This document shows positions 10,901 through 25,900 of a stretch of 64,000 nt of DNA, one piece after another. Position 1 is the first letter of the stretch, and the number at the start of each line of letters is the position of its first letter. Below the pieces are notes generated by a model. It saw only the letters and a list, made by a program, of their open reading frames with translations, was not told the DNA's origin and searched no databases. The translations under genes were made by a program, and so were the position numbers. Source of the stretch: Reticulitermes lucifugus (lineage: Eukaryota; Arthropoda; Insecta; Blattodea; Rhinotermitidae); contig JAKCWW010000074.1 of assembly GCA_026260175.1 (NCBI GenBank), positions 110,755 through 174,754 of the forward strand, given 5' to 3'.

Positions 10901-13900
10901 CATGATGCCAACGATGTTTGTCATGTTTGTTACTGACTGATGTGCCCTTGTATGTAGAGGCGTGGGCTCCAAGGTGCGCTGGACCAACCTCAATCCTCAG
11001 AAACTGATCCAGCACATCAAGTCCTTCAACTTGGTGTTTCCATTCGACACGCTAGAGGACTACATGAAAAGGGTAAGTGATGCGGCTTTTGGATATAAAT
11101 GGATGGATGGCGAAGTGGAGTATTAAGTAAATATACAGAACCATTCGGGAGCTAGTAGAGTCCACATACAGGCGAAATTACACAAATCAGTTATTTGGAC
11201 TCAGTTTAATTAGGAGAAGGTCAGTGAATGTGCACCCCAGTTTTGTAAAATTTGCATAAATCTTGCTGGCTGAAGGTTGTAATATTTCAATTGTCATAAT
11301 AACCCTTGATATGTCTTCTACTACTCAAAAATTGTAAATTACTCCAAAACACAATTGTTAGGAAGCTAAATTCAAATTTATGAAGCAACTGAAATGTCCA
11401 CTTTAGCCCCAATGGTTTGGTAAAGTGGACCCTGGGTGTAAATTTATCTTCCTTGTCAATAATCAAAACTCATCTCTTGTGCCTGACATCCAGTTTTATT
11501 TAAAATTACTACATCTGCGGTAGTGAAGACGCAGAGAAAATTGTCGACTTTACTGGTGGCTTATGGGGGGTATGGGGGAATGTTGCTTACGTTCATTCAA
11601 GAAGTTTTGGATTCGGCGATTTTGAACACATACAAAATACAACCGTCTTCTTTGCCTCACCTCAACAAACTCTCGTTCTGCGTGCCAGGGTGACACATGG
11701 AATGGCATGGAAAGATTTCCGAAAAAGTGCAGCTAGTGAATATACGAGGTATTAACAGGGTCCACATTCAGCGACCCTACTGTACGTGTCCGTTAAAATG
11801 TTGATATCTTCACATTTTGACAGTCACGTACTTGCCTCTGTACGTCTTTCATATGACCGAACGTCGCGTTGCAGTGCTAGTTCCTCAGTACGCGTGTGAG
11901 GAGGGTTCCCGGTTCGAGTGTCTGCCCAAATTTGCTCCTGGGCCTTTCTTTAGTTTCTCTCAGGCCCTGTAGGCTGAAGCTATGATAATATCTGCAAATA
12001 TGAATATAGCCTTGTAAGTCATTGACAGTCACCCTCCTACCCTTCTAATCGCCCTGTTTAATATAAGCAGCTTAAAAAAGTCAATTAATAAATCAAGGTA
12101 AAAGAAGTACTCGTGAGATGTGAGGGTTTTCCTGGCAGTGAAAATTCAGATTGTTATGGGTTATGGAGGCCCAGGCTTGATCCCAGGACAGCCCGTGAGA
12201 AATTTGTGGCACTGGGACAGACTTTTCTCCCAGTATATTTAGAATTTCCCATGTCTGCACCATTCCACCAATACTCCATACTCATATTTCACTTTTCTAC
12301 CACTTACGCTATATAATCTTAGTAGTTGACAGTGTCATTAAATAAAACAACTTCTATCTCGAGTTGTGACACCATGTAGTGTGGCAGGTGATTTCCAACG
12401 TCTTGCAGAAACCTGCCGTTTCCAATTTCAGCACAGAACTTTGTTAAGTCGCTTGAGGTACACGGAGTCAACACAGATACACACAATCAAAACAGCGTGT
12501 GACGTAGCGAAAAGAAAGATGTCTGAAAGGAAACCGGAAGGACATTCAACTATTCACTACCCTTTGCTCGCACCACTAGGTGAGAAATTCCACTCCTAGG
12601 GTTTCACCTATAAGACTACAGTGGTAATTACTGCCAATGGTTGTCAGACTGTATACAAGGAGCCAGCCATTTCATGACTCTGGAAACATTTCAAGATGTC
12701 GCATTGCCTTTTTGAAACATCAAAATGAAGAGGATGAATTCTTGTGATTTATGTGCGCGATGACGCGAACTGACGCGCGCCAGTTCTTCGTCCTCTCTCT
12801 CTCTTTCTCTCTCTCTCACACCTCACAGAGAGCGCAAGTACTTCAGAGGGCCCTAGGGATGTGTTGTCTGAGGAGCAGCTGTCTCTTCTCGTCTGGACCA
12901 GATGGGTGGTCCACATGCTACCTTATTACCGCGCGCAACTCAGGGGTGTACAGCAAACCATGATCAGGGGTGAAATGAAAACAGGCCGGTTGTTAAACAC
13001 TGCTTTTCTCGGCTGTGCTCTTAGAGCTCTAAAAATGCCATAGCTCCCTTACGTTTATTTGCATATACTCGTACATGCTTGCTGTGGCGTTTTAACCGGT
13101 CAGGACACGTGTTTATAAACTCCGACTGGTACTGATGTTATCTGTAACCATACGTTGGAACTGTTTAGACTGATTTCTGACAGGAAAAATATCACAGGAA
13201 AGATCTTCTGTCTTATGTTTGTTGCCTTGCCCAATTTTTGACCAGTTGGCGGATTTTTATGAATCTGGGCAGGGGCATTGTGACCCTGAAGATCGTCCTG
13301 AACACCACGTAATTCAACGATACAGTTTTGAATACCCATACGTTTTTCAAGTGGCCAAACTTCAAGCAAGTGTGGTGGTGAAAATGGCATAGCAAACCGG
13401 GTGCAAGTGAAGAGGATGGTGGTCAATAAGGATGTTGCTGAGTGTTAGTGTGGTGGATGTCTGCTGTTGGTGAAAGTATGTATATATCGAGACCGTCTGA
13501 AGATTAACGCCACCTGTCGGTCGCTGAGATGTGTGCTATTGGTGAAAGTATGTATATGTAGAGACCGTCAGAAGATTAACACCACCTGTCGGTTGCTGAG
13601 ATGTGTGCTATTGGTGAAAGTATGTATATGTCGAGACCGTCTGAAGATTAACGCCTATTACAGACACTTGGAGTAACTATGTCCTCTGTGTGAATAACAT
13701 ACAGGTGCAGTTACATGCTAAAATTGTATTGATCATGTGGCTGAATGACTCACCTATCTTTTGTGAATTTTCGTTTGGTGTCACGGAAAACTTCAGAGTT
13801 CCCTCAAACTAAATTTGTCCGCTTTAGCAGTGAGCATTTATAAAGTATGGTTTGAGGAAAACGATGGGATTAAAAAAACAGGTAATAAGCATGTCCGTAT

Positions 13901-16900
13901 ATTCAAACCAATTGTGTCACCATCCATAGTTTTAAGCTCAGATGCATGATAAATGTTGTATTTGTTTCAGGCGGGGATCAGTTCGGGTTATCAAGAAAAG
14001 CCATGTCTCGATCCATCGGACTCAGAGTGTCCACCCACTGCTCCCAACAAGTTATCTGGACAGGTGGGTGTCAGCAAGTTATATAATGTTTTATTACAGG
14101 TTCTTGTCCGTACATATGTACCCCTGTTTGCTTGGTAAAGACTTTTTTTTGTAGCCCCGTCAGCGATGGTGATGAACCACGGGGCACAGGCGATAATTTT
14201 GTGTTTTGGAACAAAAAACAGTATGACACTTTCTCACGTTCCCACAAATCTATTCTCTTTTTCTGGTTTCCTCTTCTTTTGTTTTTTACTTCATTCCTTT
14301 ATCTTTCATATTTCTTTATTCCCGTCTTTTTTCTCATTTCTGCTTTCCTTTCTTTCTCTTCACTTTCACTATTTTTAACTCGTATGTGTTATCTGCATAT
14401 CCTGCCCCCCCATCCCCGATTCGGTGCACTTTTTGAGGTGGCTGTGTCCTGAGGAGATGGTCCAGATAAGAAGAGGGGAGCAGTGCAGCTGACAGTCATA
14501 TGCTGTGGGAACGACGCCACCCCTCCTATTTTAGCCGGTCAAGAGGCAGGAAGATTATCACTTGTTAAGTACAGGAAAACAAGTTGGAGCAGCTTGCTCT
14601 TGGAGAGCAGCATAATTGAGCATATTGTCCTTTAGAGGAAAGTGCCCACTTTATGGGTAAATTAACAACAGGTCAACATACAGTTGTCTTTTATTTACTG
14701 ACCAGTTAGCAAAAACAATAATAATGACTTACTTGTAGTAGAGCCCAAACCTTCAGAAAAAGAAGGGACTTGGGTAGTGGCACTGCACACCCCTTCCATC
14801 AACAGCATAGACTTACTACCCTTTACTAAGAGGATGGAAATGTTCAATGTTGTTGTTGTTGTTATCTGTCATTGTCAGCATCATTGTCTTTAATAATCTA
14901 ATCTTATAGTAAATATTATTATCCAAAATGTGAGCAAACAAAATAGCAAATACAAAATCAAAGCAGAAATACAGAGTCAGCAGACAGTACAGAAGACAGA
15001 ATCAAATATACAATCGGTTTGAATGGTGGAAGGTAGAAAGAAAATTGACTACCTCATTTTTTAGTACTTTATATTGCGTATTTCATTCCTCATTTGTGTA
15101 GATATTTACCGGAGCACTTATTTTTGAAAACGCCTACAATTTATGCTCTAAGAGACCATCTTAACATTGTTCATTTGTGCAGTGAGAATATGTTTTATTT
15201 ACTGTGTGTGCATATGTTGTGTGTGTGTGCGTGCATGTGCACACATATGCTCTGTATGTTCCTTAATAAAAGCATTTGATTCACTGATTGATAAATGATC
15301 ATGTCCAAAAAATGGTTAATTTTTAGCAGATTTTTATTTTTGAGGAAAGAAAGTTGATGGTACCCTGTACTGTCAGAGCAAGCTGTGTGAACTGAATAAT
15401 AATGTTCCCTTTTTTATTTTTCTTATTTCATCATGAGCCTCTTTAGTTATTGTTAGTGTTAATCCCAGATACCTATTAGAGAGATGATTTATAGTGTATA
15501 GTTAGTTATAATATGACTAACAAATAACAACAGCAGCCTTTGTTAACCTAACCTGGCCAACCATGAGCCAAACAAACACCTTATTCTTGTGAATTCAGAA
15601 ATGGGACCAGTTTTGTTTTCCAAGTCTTCCACAGTAAACACTGTCTTGCAGAAAAAACTGAAACTAATGGAGTAATTTGTTACAGGTGCCAGACATTGGG
15701 GCAGAATTGACAGGTGGCTGTTATGGATTTGCTGCAAAGTACATGCACTGGCCAGAAGACTTGGTGGTGGGTGGGGCAACTCGCAACAAGACTGGACACA
15801 TACAGAGGTACTGCAGTTACATCGCAGCATGATTAAAGAAACCCTCACATTCGCTGATGAGTTATGGACATACAGACGTACCTCTCATTATGCAATTTCA
15901 AGTTACACCTTTTCAGACTTAGGAAAATTTCCAAATAATAATAATAAAAATATATTAATTAAATTTTTGAAATGTGCACAAAATATTTCCTTACAGGAAT
16001 GAAAGCATGGTGAGGCAGAGGTGCTGGAGAAATCCACGACCTAACTTACATAAATTTGGTCTTATGTACACTTTTCTATAAACTTGTTTAAAACTGAACC
16101 TTATGTACACTTTCCCTTACACCTTACATTATTTCCTTCAACTTATTTACTGTGTGCAATACGTTTTGAAGGTTTAACACAATTACACTTTGCTTAATAT
16201 CTTGGTAGCGAGTTATTGGATCAACAGTACATACACACACATGTACACTTTATAAATACATTATATGTTATATATGGTAGATAGTGGATCAAATTCTGAC
16301 ATATGCAAAATTTAAGTTGCATAAAGGTTTGTGGAATGGAACCCTTACATAAGCCATAGGTTTGGGTAAATTGTGACATAGTTTCTTGTGTGTGCAGAGC
16401 ACATGCTCTCCAAACAGTGGTACAACTGATGGGGGAGCGGGAGATGTTTGACTTCTGGTCCGACACATACAAGGTCCATCACGTGGAGTGGACACAAGAG
16501 AAGGCAGCCTTAGTCCTTGAAACATGGCAGAGGCGCTTTTCAGAGGTATTCTCATGAACAGTGTTTGCATTTGTATTATGGTTCATTTGTTGATCAATTG
16601 GTTCAATTAATTGATCAATTTCTGTACGGGTTAAGAGTTTTTTTTATTGATGCAATTCAGTGCACTTCCAGCTTCACACCTGTTCCCTTAACACTTCTGT
16701 TTATGCCTCAGTTTAATGAGGATCATGGTAGCTGAAGAGGTGAATTACAGTCAAAACAACAAAAGCAGATAGCAGTATTTTGTGTGTACTGAATGGCATA
16801 CCTGAGTTGGAAGTACCTTCCTTCACAGCATCTGAAGAGCCCGGTTAGGGAGGGATACACACATATTGACCACAAACTGAGGTGTTGTTGGCGAGATTTG

Positions 16901-19900
16901 AACCTACTCTTCACATCATTCTATCCATCCTGGTTCTCTCCACTTCATCCAAGATTGTCTCCTGTACACCCCTAAACATCTTCATCACCCTTTTCATTTT
17001 CCTGCATTGTCCACCTATGGTGCCAACCCACTGCTCATACTGCCTTTCCTACCCTTCTCCTGTATACCAGTAATACTCAGTTTCTTCCATGCAGATTACT
17101 GTTTTTGGAGTACCATCAAGACAGAGGCAATAAGATCCTCTGATGGCATTGTGGCCTAAACAGTCACCAGTGTTTTGAAGGACTGTAGTGCCTCCATTTT
17201 CAGGATCAAGGAGTCCGAGAACATCAGGCACTGTTTACCCAAAGGCACGATTTAACACCCGAAGATGACATGAATCTTCAGCAACACCACTATGAGAACC
17301 TCAAATCTCATACTCTTCTGATATACTGGTACCTATTTCCCATCCTAGAGGATATTGTATTTCAAAGTGTGGAAATCTGCATGAGATATTCACACTGTCC
17401 TTCTGTATTATTTCCTCAAGAAGTTATCACTGAAATACTGCTGCAAGTAAGGCAAGCAATGAACATTCTGATATATTCATATTCCAATCATGTCCTGTGG
17501 CAGAGCTCTCTTTTGTCATTCTTGATTCAATTTTGAGAGACTGATAAATGTATTTTTAATTTTTTCAGGAGGTTCGTCGATATTTAGCAAATGACAACAG
17601 TACTGCACCCTATAAAGTGTATGCATTCTCAACTGCAACCCTCAATGATATCCTAAGTCAATTCTCGGAGCTCAGTGTAGTCAAAGTTGTTGTTGGGTAC
17701 ATTTTTATGGTGAGTAATGTGTTGACTGATTAATCTTTGGAATGTTAGAACAATATGTTTCAAGTGTATTGGTTATATGCTGTCATATGAGAAGCTGATA
17801 ATAAGTGTGAGTAGGTAAAGATGTGATACAAACCAGTTGACATCTATTTCATTTATTCTGTAGTCTGTCTTATGACAGGTCCATAGCCTCTTCCAAAATA
17901 AGTTCTCCACAGAGTGTGCTCTAGTGCTTCCTCTTTCCATTCAGTTGATATGCTATCCTGATATTCATTCGGAGAGATGAAATGCATCAGTCAGTACAGC
18001 TAATAGTGCAACTGATACTTGAACCAGTTACCTTCTGAATAAGTGTCAAGCATTATTGCTGTATAGACAAGAGTGTTACCTGTGGAATAACAGTTAATAT
18101 AATATAATGCATAATCCCAATGTTAGTGTTGTACATTCTTTCATGTTTCAGTTGGTGTATGCAGGAGTTTCACTGCTCAGGTGGCATGACCCTGTGCAAT
18201 CACAGGCTGGAGTGGGTCTTGCTGGTGTTCTGCTGGTGTCAATCACAGTTGCAGCTGGCCTTGGCTTTTGTGCCTTGCTGGGCATTGCTTTCAATGCTTC
18301 TACCACACAAGTATGTCCATACCATCAAGTGGCTGTCATACACAGTTCATGACCTTTTGAAATTCTTACTCATTTTCAGCAAGTGACATCGGATTTTGTA
18401 GTGTAATGGATATAATTTCAGTTCTCTGTTTTGTGAACATCATGTCAAATAGTGTTTTAAGAAGCTAGAGGTGTTCTGTGAATAAATTGAGAGAAATATC
18501 TGAATTGCATGTACAGTTGAATGTGTCCCAACGTATGTATTTAAAATGTGATTCCTTTCCACCTTCTGTCAGACAATCATGTTATTCATGAACAATGCTC
18601 TCTTTAAAACGTTTTATTTTACAAATTATATCTCTGAAAGTGCTTTAAATCTCAAAACATTTTCATCTTGACAGAAAACATCTTTGGTTTCCCAGAGTAA
18701 GCTTGTCGTATATACAACACAAGGCCAAATGTAAGGTGGCTTCAAATGTAAAGTGACTCCCTCTTTTTCCATTGGGGTATTAAGAAATCTCAAAAAGTTA
18801 AAAAAATACAGTAAAACATTAATAACACTTGAGACAGACAGATATAAAACTAAAAATAATACAAGTAACTGACCTCATAAGTCAGAAAGAACAGCACTAT
18901 ATCATGCTTTGTAAGTCTCTGTTTACTGGGAAATGACATGTCCCTGACCTGTCACTGGAAATTTGGTGAGGCCCCATTGATAAGGCATCACCTACTTTTC
19001 TGTGTGGCAATTGAAAAGGCCTTATACTGGTGCTTATACAGTGTATGTCTTGCAACATGTAACAATAGCAGTTGCAACTGTCCAGTCTTTCTGATACATA
19101 CATCAAGTTTCCCAGTTGCAGAAATAAAATGTAATAAAGACAGTAGCATCTCATGACAATTATAATATTAGAGGCAATAAAATTTATAAAGCTTATGAAC
19201 TTTGTAATTGCAAAATGTGATTTTCTCCAGAAGAGTTAATCTAATTAAGTGAGTCTGTGTTAAAATAAACTTAAGAATCTCTGTAACAGTCTCCCCACCA
19301 GAAGGTCTATGTTACGTGCAGTGAATGAAAATTCACAGCAGGTCAACTTTATTTTTTTATGAGGACTCAAGACCTTTAGCCATATAGGCTTCAGGAGACA
19401 GATTTATTGAAATTTACTTTAAGTTCTATGTATTATTTAGAAGAAAGTGGTTCATGTGATGTTACAATACACCCATTTGTACACCCGTGATGGAAATGAC
19501 ATACTGTAGCAACAGCAGGGAGATGGTAATGTGGTAACAAAGACCAAATGAAGACGTAATTTTAAGGTTTCTGTTGAAGATGAAAACTGACAGTAATAAA
19601 ATGTTAATTTCCCTTTCTCATATGTTACAGATAGTGCCATTTTTGGCCTTAGGCCTTGGTGTTGATGACATGTTCTTACTGACACACACCTATGCAGAGC
19701 AAGAGCATGGCCAGGCAGGATCTCACAGTCATTACCAACCTGATGTAAGTTTGACAAAGCCATGAAACAGTACAGCAATAGATGTATGTTCGTATCTGAA
19801 ATTGCACAAATTGTATCTGAAATTACTGATCTAAACAGGAACAGACAGGTGTTGTGCTTAAGAGGACAGGACTCAGCATTCTTCTCACTTCACTGAGCAA

Positions 19901-22900
19901 CATGTTTGCATTCTTTGCTGCTGCAATCATCCCCATTCCAGCACTGCGAGTCTTCTCATTACAAGTAAGCACCAACTGCTCTTTGTACACATCAGTAAAT
20001 TCACTGTAAATAAACCATATATACATACTGGGAATAATTGGGTTTATGGTCAAGGAAATGTAATGTCACAGACATGAAAAAACAGAGTAAATTTCATTCT
20101 ACATACAGTATGGCAGAAACTGATGTTCCCTAAAGTTTTGTAACATCACAAGTGTGTATGTGAACAGTGTCCAGCATTTTGACACTTCACTTTACTCCTC
20201 TTCAGGCAGTTTGGTTGTTATGATGACTACATAATTTCATGGATTAGGGGCCCTCATGAGAAGCTGATAGTCACACAGCTTATCAAGAAATTCCCAGTCT
20301 TTTATGGAATCTGAAGGTTTGTGTTCACAAGAGCCTCCTACTGTGCTTTTTAGGTGCGTTTGCTTAGTAACTAAAAGTGCCTATTAGGTTCCTTGTGTCT
20401 GTCCATCCTCCTGCCTGTTCATCTGTCTGCATATATCAGTGCAGCTCCCACAGGACGGATTCCTGTGAAATTTGATACTGGGGATTTAATGAAAATCTGT
20501 CAGGAAAATCCAAACTTGGTTAAAATCAGGCAAAAATACAGGGCATTTTACATGAAGACCTAAGTACATTATATTGTTGCCAGCAACATTAAATTGCCAT
20601 GAATGCATTGTTGTGCAACATTCAATATTTTATATTGTTTACAGTGACGTGTAGATCAACAATATACAGAGAATGTATTACTGCATTTCCATTGCAACAA
20701 CGGTTATATGAACATGCCACTGTGCTACATCGTATGTACATTGCCTATCTGGTCATATTTTATGTTTCTGAGACAGTTGGCAGGGCCTGGGATTGAGTCC
20801 TGAACTGTTTGAACACTAAACTGCCTACCGACTATAACAATATCTTGAAATTAAAACAATATATGTCATTTTTCATTATAATTATGATCAACCAAGGAAA
20901 ACTTAAGAAGCACAGTGTATATCATATGTTCCTCAGAAAAGGGTGGAAGACTTGCCAGAAACAGAATGACATTATCCGATTGCCCTCCCTCCTGCCAGTC
21001 TTTTGTTTCAGCATTCCTCAGAGTAATTCCTTTCAGCAGGATTCATACACAGTTTTCTTGTTGATCACAGGCAGCTGTCCTAGTGCTCTTCAACCTTGGG
21101 TGCACGTTACTTGTTTTCCCGGCTGTTGTCAGCCTTGATCTGCGGCGGCGGCGCTCAGGTCGTGTGGACATACTCTGCTGCTGCTTGCCTGGTGGCCTTA
21201 CAGGCTCTGAATGGCCCTGCTGCACTTTGCCACATGTCCCACCTGGCCATTTCGTGCATGTGGCTCGTAGACGGAGAGGACAAGTTGTGCCTGAACCAGC
21301 CAAGAAACTTCAAGCAATCACACGAGCTCTGCCTCCTGACAGACAGCAGACTGTTACTGTGCTGGCACCACAGATAGCACCTATGCAGACCCTGACACCT
21401 GTGAGTGTTGCACCTCTCTACTGATGTAACGAATGAAAAGTGTACTCCATTGGGATGCAAATCTGTCATATGCGTTCTTTGCAATTTTACAGACTTCACT
21501 GGACTTGATACACATTTATTGCAGATATAAATCTACTTTTGAGATACAGATTTCCTATTGCAGAGCTAATCACACTCCACATTTTAAATTGCATAGTGTC
21601 GAAGTATTTTTCCTTGTATTTCATTAATAATTTTTTAAAATAAAGTTGTAGATCTGATCTGCGAAAACTGGAAAAGTACAACTTGAACATCTTTTAAGTA
21701 GACATTAGTACACTGGATAGACATAAATTAATACTGAATTTGCCTGTCAACATTTGACATAAAATCACAATACCAAATTTCATCAAAATACTTTCACCAG
21801 TTACAGAGACAAAATGTGTGGACAGATGTAACCTGTGCCATATGTGTTCAGTTCATACTCTTTCTGCTGTAGCTGTAAAATAAATTATAAACACGATTAT
21901 TAATTTTAGCCTGCTTATTAATGCTGAATAATCTGCAGAAATTATGTGTAAGAAAGAATGTAAGGTGGATCGAATGAAAGCCTGTTTCAAGGTTTTGTGT
22001 TCTATTCTGACAACTATAAAGAAGAACTAAAGAGTACCAAGAGATGTATGAGTGGGCTTCTGGACAAGGTTCAGATTGAACAGCTAAAGAATACTAGTTC
22101 AGGGCATCACGTAATGGTGGGGACTTTACAAGGAGGGAGATTCATTCGTTGAAATCAGCTTGACTGTTAGTGTGACTGGAATAATGTCTTGCTTATTGCC
22201 TTTTGTTGTACTTGTAAGTGCTGTGTTGTGCAAATATTTCAGTAACTATGAGTGACATTTGAAGAAGTGTATAACGAAGCAACTGTGGCCGTTCCTTTAA
22301 CCCTTGTAATTCCAGTATCAGTTAGATTGACAGCACAAATATAAGGCCATGTTTGATGTATGCTCTATTTTGTACTGAGGCATGTAAGTGTTCGCCTGGT
22401 GGTAGAGGTAAGACACTATATCAGCAAGAAAATACAGAGGTTTTATTCCTCATCAATTAAAGATATTCAAATAAAACTGAAATATAAAAATTAACATCTG
22501 TAGCAATTTTTGCTTATATTGGGTATGTGGAGAATGGCCCTGAACAGGTTCAAAGACTATCCTGCAGAAACTGAAGAAAATAATTGGCATCCCTAGTCAG
22601 TATAGTTACTGCCCCATTTTGTAAAAACTGTATTCAGGATCTTTGATCAACTAGTGTACAGGTGTACACATGCATGGGCACATTCTGATTCTGCTTATGA
22701 TAACCTCATTGTCAAGTAATGGTACAGGGCTGTATGGGCTTAATATGTCCAGATTGAGAATGGACTAGAAGGCCTGATAATTGAAAGGAAATGTGAATAA
22801 TTCACATCATTTAAGATATTAACCTGGTCAGGGGTTTAACCCTTTCTCAGTAAAATTACTTTTCCTGAAGTGGATATGATTCAGTATTAAAGTCATATAT

Positions 22901-25900
22901 AGGTATGTAGGTTTTCTCCAAAAACACTGTAGGATATTTGAGGGAGGGGATACATTTTCTGCCCACTAGAACAAGCCACAGAAGCTGTGTACCAGATGTG
23001 GGGGGAAAAAATAAGTTGGAAAAATATACTTCCCAATATCAAGAACGATACCAATATTGACTTCTAAGTTCATAAAATTTTTCTTCCTTTTCTAGTAAAT
23101 GGGAACCACATTTCCCACTTTGAAAAACTTATAAAATATGTGTCAAAGAAGTACAACCCACTGCATTCTTACTGAAATCTGTACAGTGTTAAAATATCAC
23201 AGCATTGAAAGATTTAAAAATGATGTAGGAATAAGAAGTAACTATACTGTGAGAAAGTTATTTGTGCTGTGGCACAGATAAGTGCAACACAATGCAATGC
23301 AGTGCAATGTAATGTAATTCTGTTGTTACAGGAATGTTGGGTGGGATCTACAAGGGAGTTGTTAACACTGGATCCTGAAAAGGGACAAGGAGTAGTCGGA
23401 GGTTGCAGTGGGAATCACATTATGCGTGAATGCTGGAGCTGGTCCCTTACAAAGTTGGCAGCTACACACTATGCACCTCTCATCACAAAATCACCCGTGA
23501 AAGTATGCGTTAATCAATTATACATACATACATGCATATATATATATGTCCACACACACCACTGTAACTCATATGGTGTTAACTGAAAGTGGTGGTCTTC
23601 CTTTGGTGTAACAAAATTTTTGCATGACTATAAAAAGTGCAAAAACATAGTACTGCAGCAGGGCACCACTTTTATTGTTACACTGCACTTTGTTACGATG
23701 TTGAGACAGCAATGCCATGGAAGTAATGTTGGTTGGGGGGGGGTCATTTTGGGCAGTAAAATTAATTGTGGCATATTTATTGTACAAAGATATCAACAGT
23801 GTGAACAGTATCTTATAAGCAATGTCAGTGCAAGTTATTTGTTACAGGATTTATCATTTCTGTGACAGCACTAACCTCTGTTATACTACTTTGTGTCTCA
23901 TGCATTCTGTGGAAGAAAATTATTCAAAATCTGTTGAGAAAATTCAAGGTCCATTAAAATCTGACAAGAATAACGGGTACTTTAAATGAAGACCAATATA
24001 CATTTATGATCATATCTTGCTCAATTCTTAGAATGAGAAATGTTTCAGATGAGAGTTGTAGAGAAAATCAACACACACATATTATGTTCAGTAACTTTTC
24101 CAAAGATCGTGCCGTTTATGAGATAACATGGAAAAATGTTGTAGAGCTGGACAGGTCATGGATGACAATATCATACAGTGCCTGCACATTGCATGCTGGG
24201 TAACTAAGGCTACACACACACTCAGAATATTTAATACATTTTGCTCTTCCATGGCAACAATGGTTGCATGAACGCGCCTCAATGTTATGTTTATATGTAC
24301 ATTGCCTGTCTTGTTGAATTACAGATCAACAATTTCTTTATCTCCCCAGGATATACCTCAATCAAATGATGGATACAATTTACCAGTAACTCAGTTTCAT
24401 AATTTTATTCTCTGATGTTTTCCATTTGAAGAGTCTATGGTCATTTAATATTATTTTGAAGAAAAGCACTCTTCCTACAGCTTCCCATAACTGTACTGCC
24501 TCCTGGGGATGTCATATAGTGGACCCAAGTTCAACCAAGTTAAAATTGGCTGACCTATGTGTTAAAGATGAAAGTCATAATAGTATATTATTTGGTACTT
24601 GCAGGTGGTGTCCATGGTGATTCTGGTGGTGATACTAGCAGGAAGTGTGTGGGGAATCACTAAAGTCACAGATGGTCTTGACCTCACTGACATAGTCCCG
24701 CAGAACACAGATGAACATGCATTCCTAAGTGCACAAGGCAAATATTTTGGGTTTTACAACATGTATGCTGTGACACAGGGAGATTTTGAGTACCCAACCA
24801 ATCAGAAGTTACTCTATGAGTATCATGAGGCATTCATGCGAGTGCCAAATATAATCAAGAATGATGATGGTGGTCTTCCAGAATTCTGGCTCAGCCTTTT
24901 CAGAGACTGGTTGATTGGTAAGACATTATGACATGTGAGCCATTTCTACAGCAGTGTTTCCCAACCTTTTCTCCATGGGGGAAACCCTACCTGTGAAAAT
25001 AGACACTGTACAACTAAATATAAGCTTAAATAAGAACTGCCAAAAACAAAACAAAGAGGCAGTTGGTAGCACACGGAGATTACTCCAGTATTGCCAGTTG
25101 CCTGCATTATTTTGAGGGTTATGTGGAATTTTTCATGATATTTCAAAATTTTTATTTACTTGTCCCACAATTTCTTGTGGAACCCCAAACAATGTTTTGC
25201 AGAGCTCTGGTTGGGGAACACTGATCTACAGGCATTCAAATTCACACAGTCAGTTTCCTCACTGAAACTGATCATTCCAGTAGATTGTACAAAACAAATT
25301 TTTCCAGTATTTTTACATGCACCACGATGTAGAAGTCAACATGTGACTTGTACAAATATTGTTTTCGGATAATTCTATATATATATATATAAAATATATT
25401 TTTTTTTTGTGGTGAAGGGGGGGGGGTGAAGGATGCTAACTACAACCTGACCAATTGAGTTGAGTTGTTGGCAAGAGCAAGTAATGCTCTGTTTGCTGTT
25501 ATGTTCACCCACAATCCTGCCTGTGTGTACTGAGGCCTCTTTACCTGTGGAGGAAACAGCTGAGAGTGTGAAGCTGATGACTAGCCTTGGGTCTGGAATG
25601 CATGCTTTATATGCCTTCATGATATAAAATTTATAAATCAGGGAACTTTTATATGTTTTACCTATTAAAATGTTGGTGTGAAGTATTTTAATCTATGTGT
25701 ATTTCAGAGATAATATGAACACACATTGTTATCTCGTTTAAATATTCACAAAATCAGAAAATTTTTCAGAGTAATGTTATAGAAACAAATGAAAGCTGTT
25801 TCATGTGCTTTATGTTTGAAGATTCAGAACCGAGAAATTTATGAAAATTATATCTGAGATAAAGCACACCCATATGGATATGTTTTTAACAATGTGTTGG

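Larger units (their letters stand above)
11073..13970 (+). other. ptc intron with candidate regulatory patch and repeats
   Basis: No exon was recognised. Two SINE-like stretches lie at 11865-12310. A CpG-bearing patch at 12740-13050 has a CT/GA tract and an exact Ci/Gli site. A 72-base tandem repeat is at 13467-13650. Confidence 0.6.

Noticed and set aside
14132-14452. 106-codon frame rich in Phe and Leu
   Set aside because: Translation of a T/C-rich intronic tract next to a ptc exon; no conserved motif.
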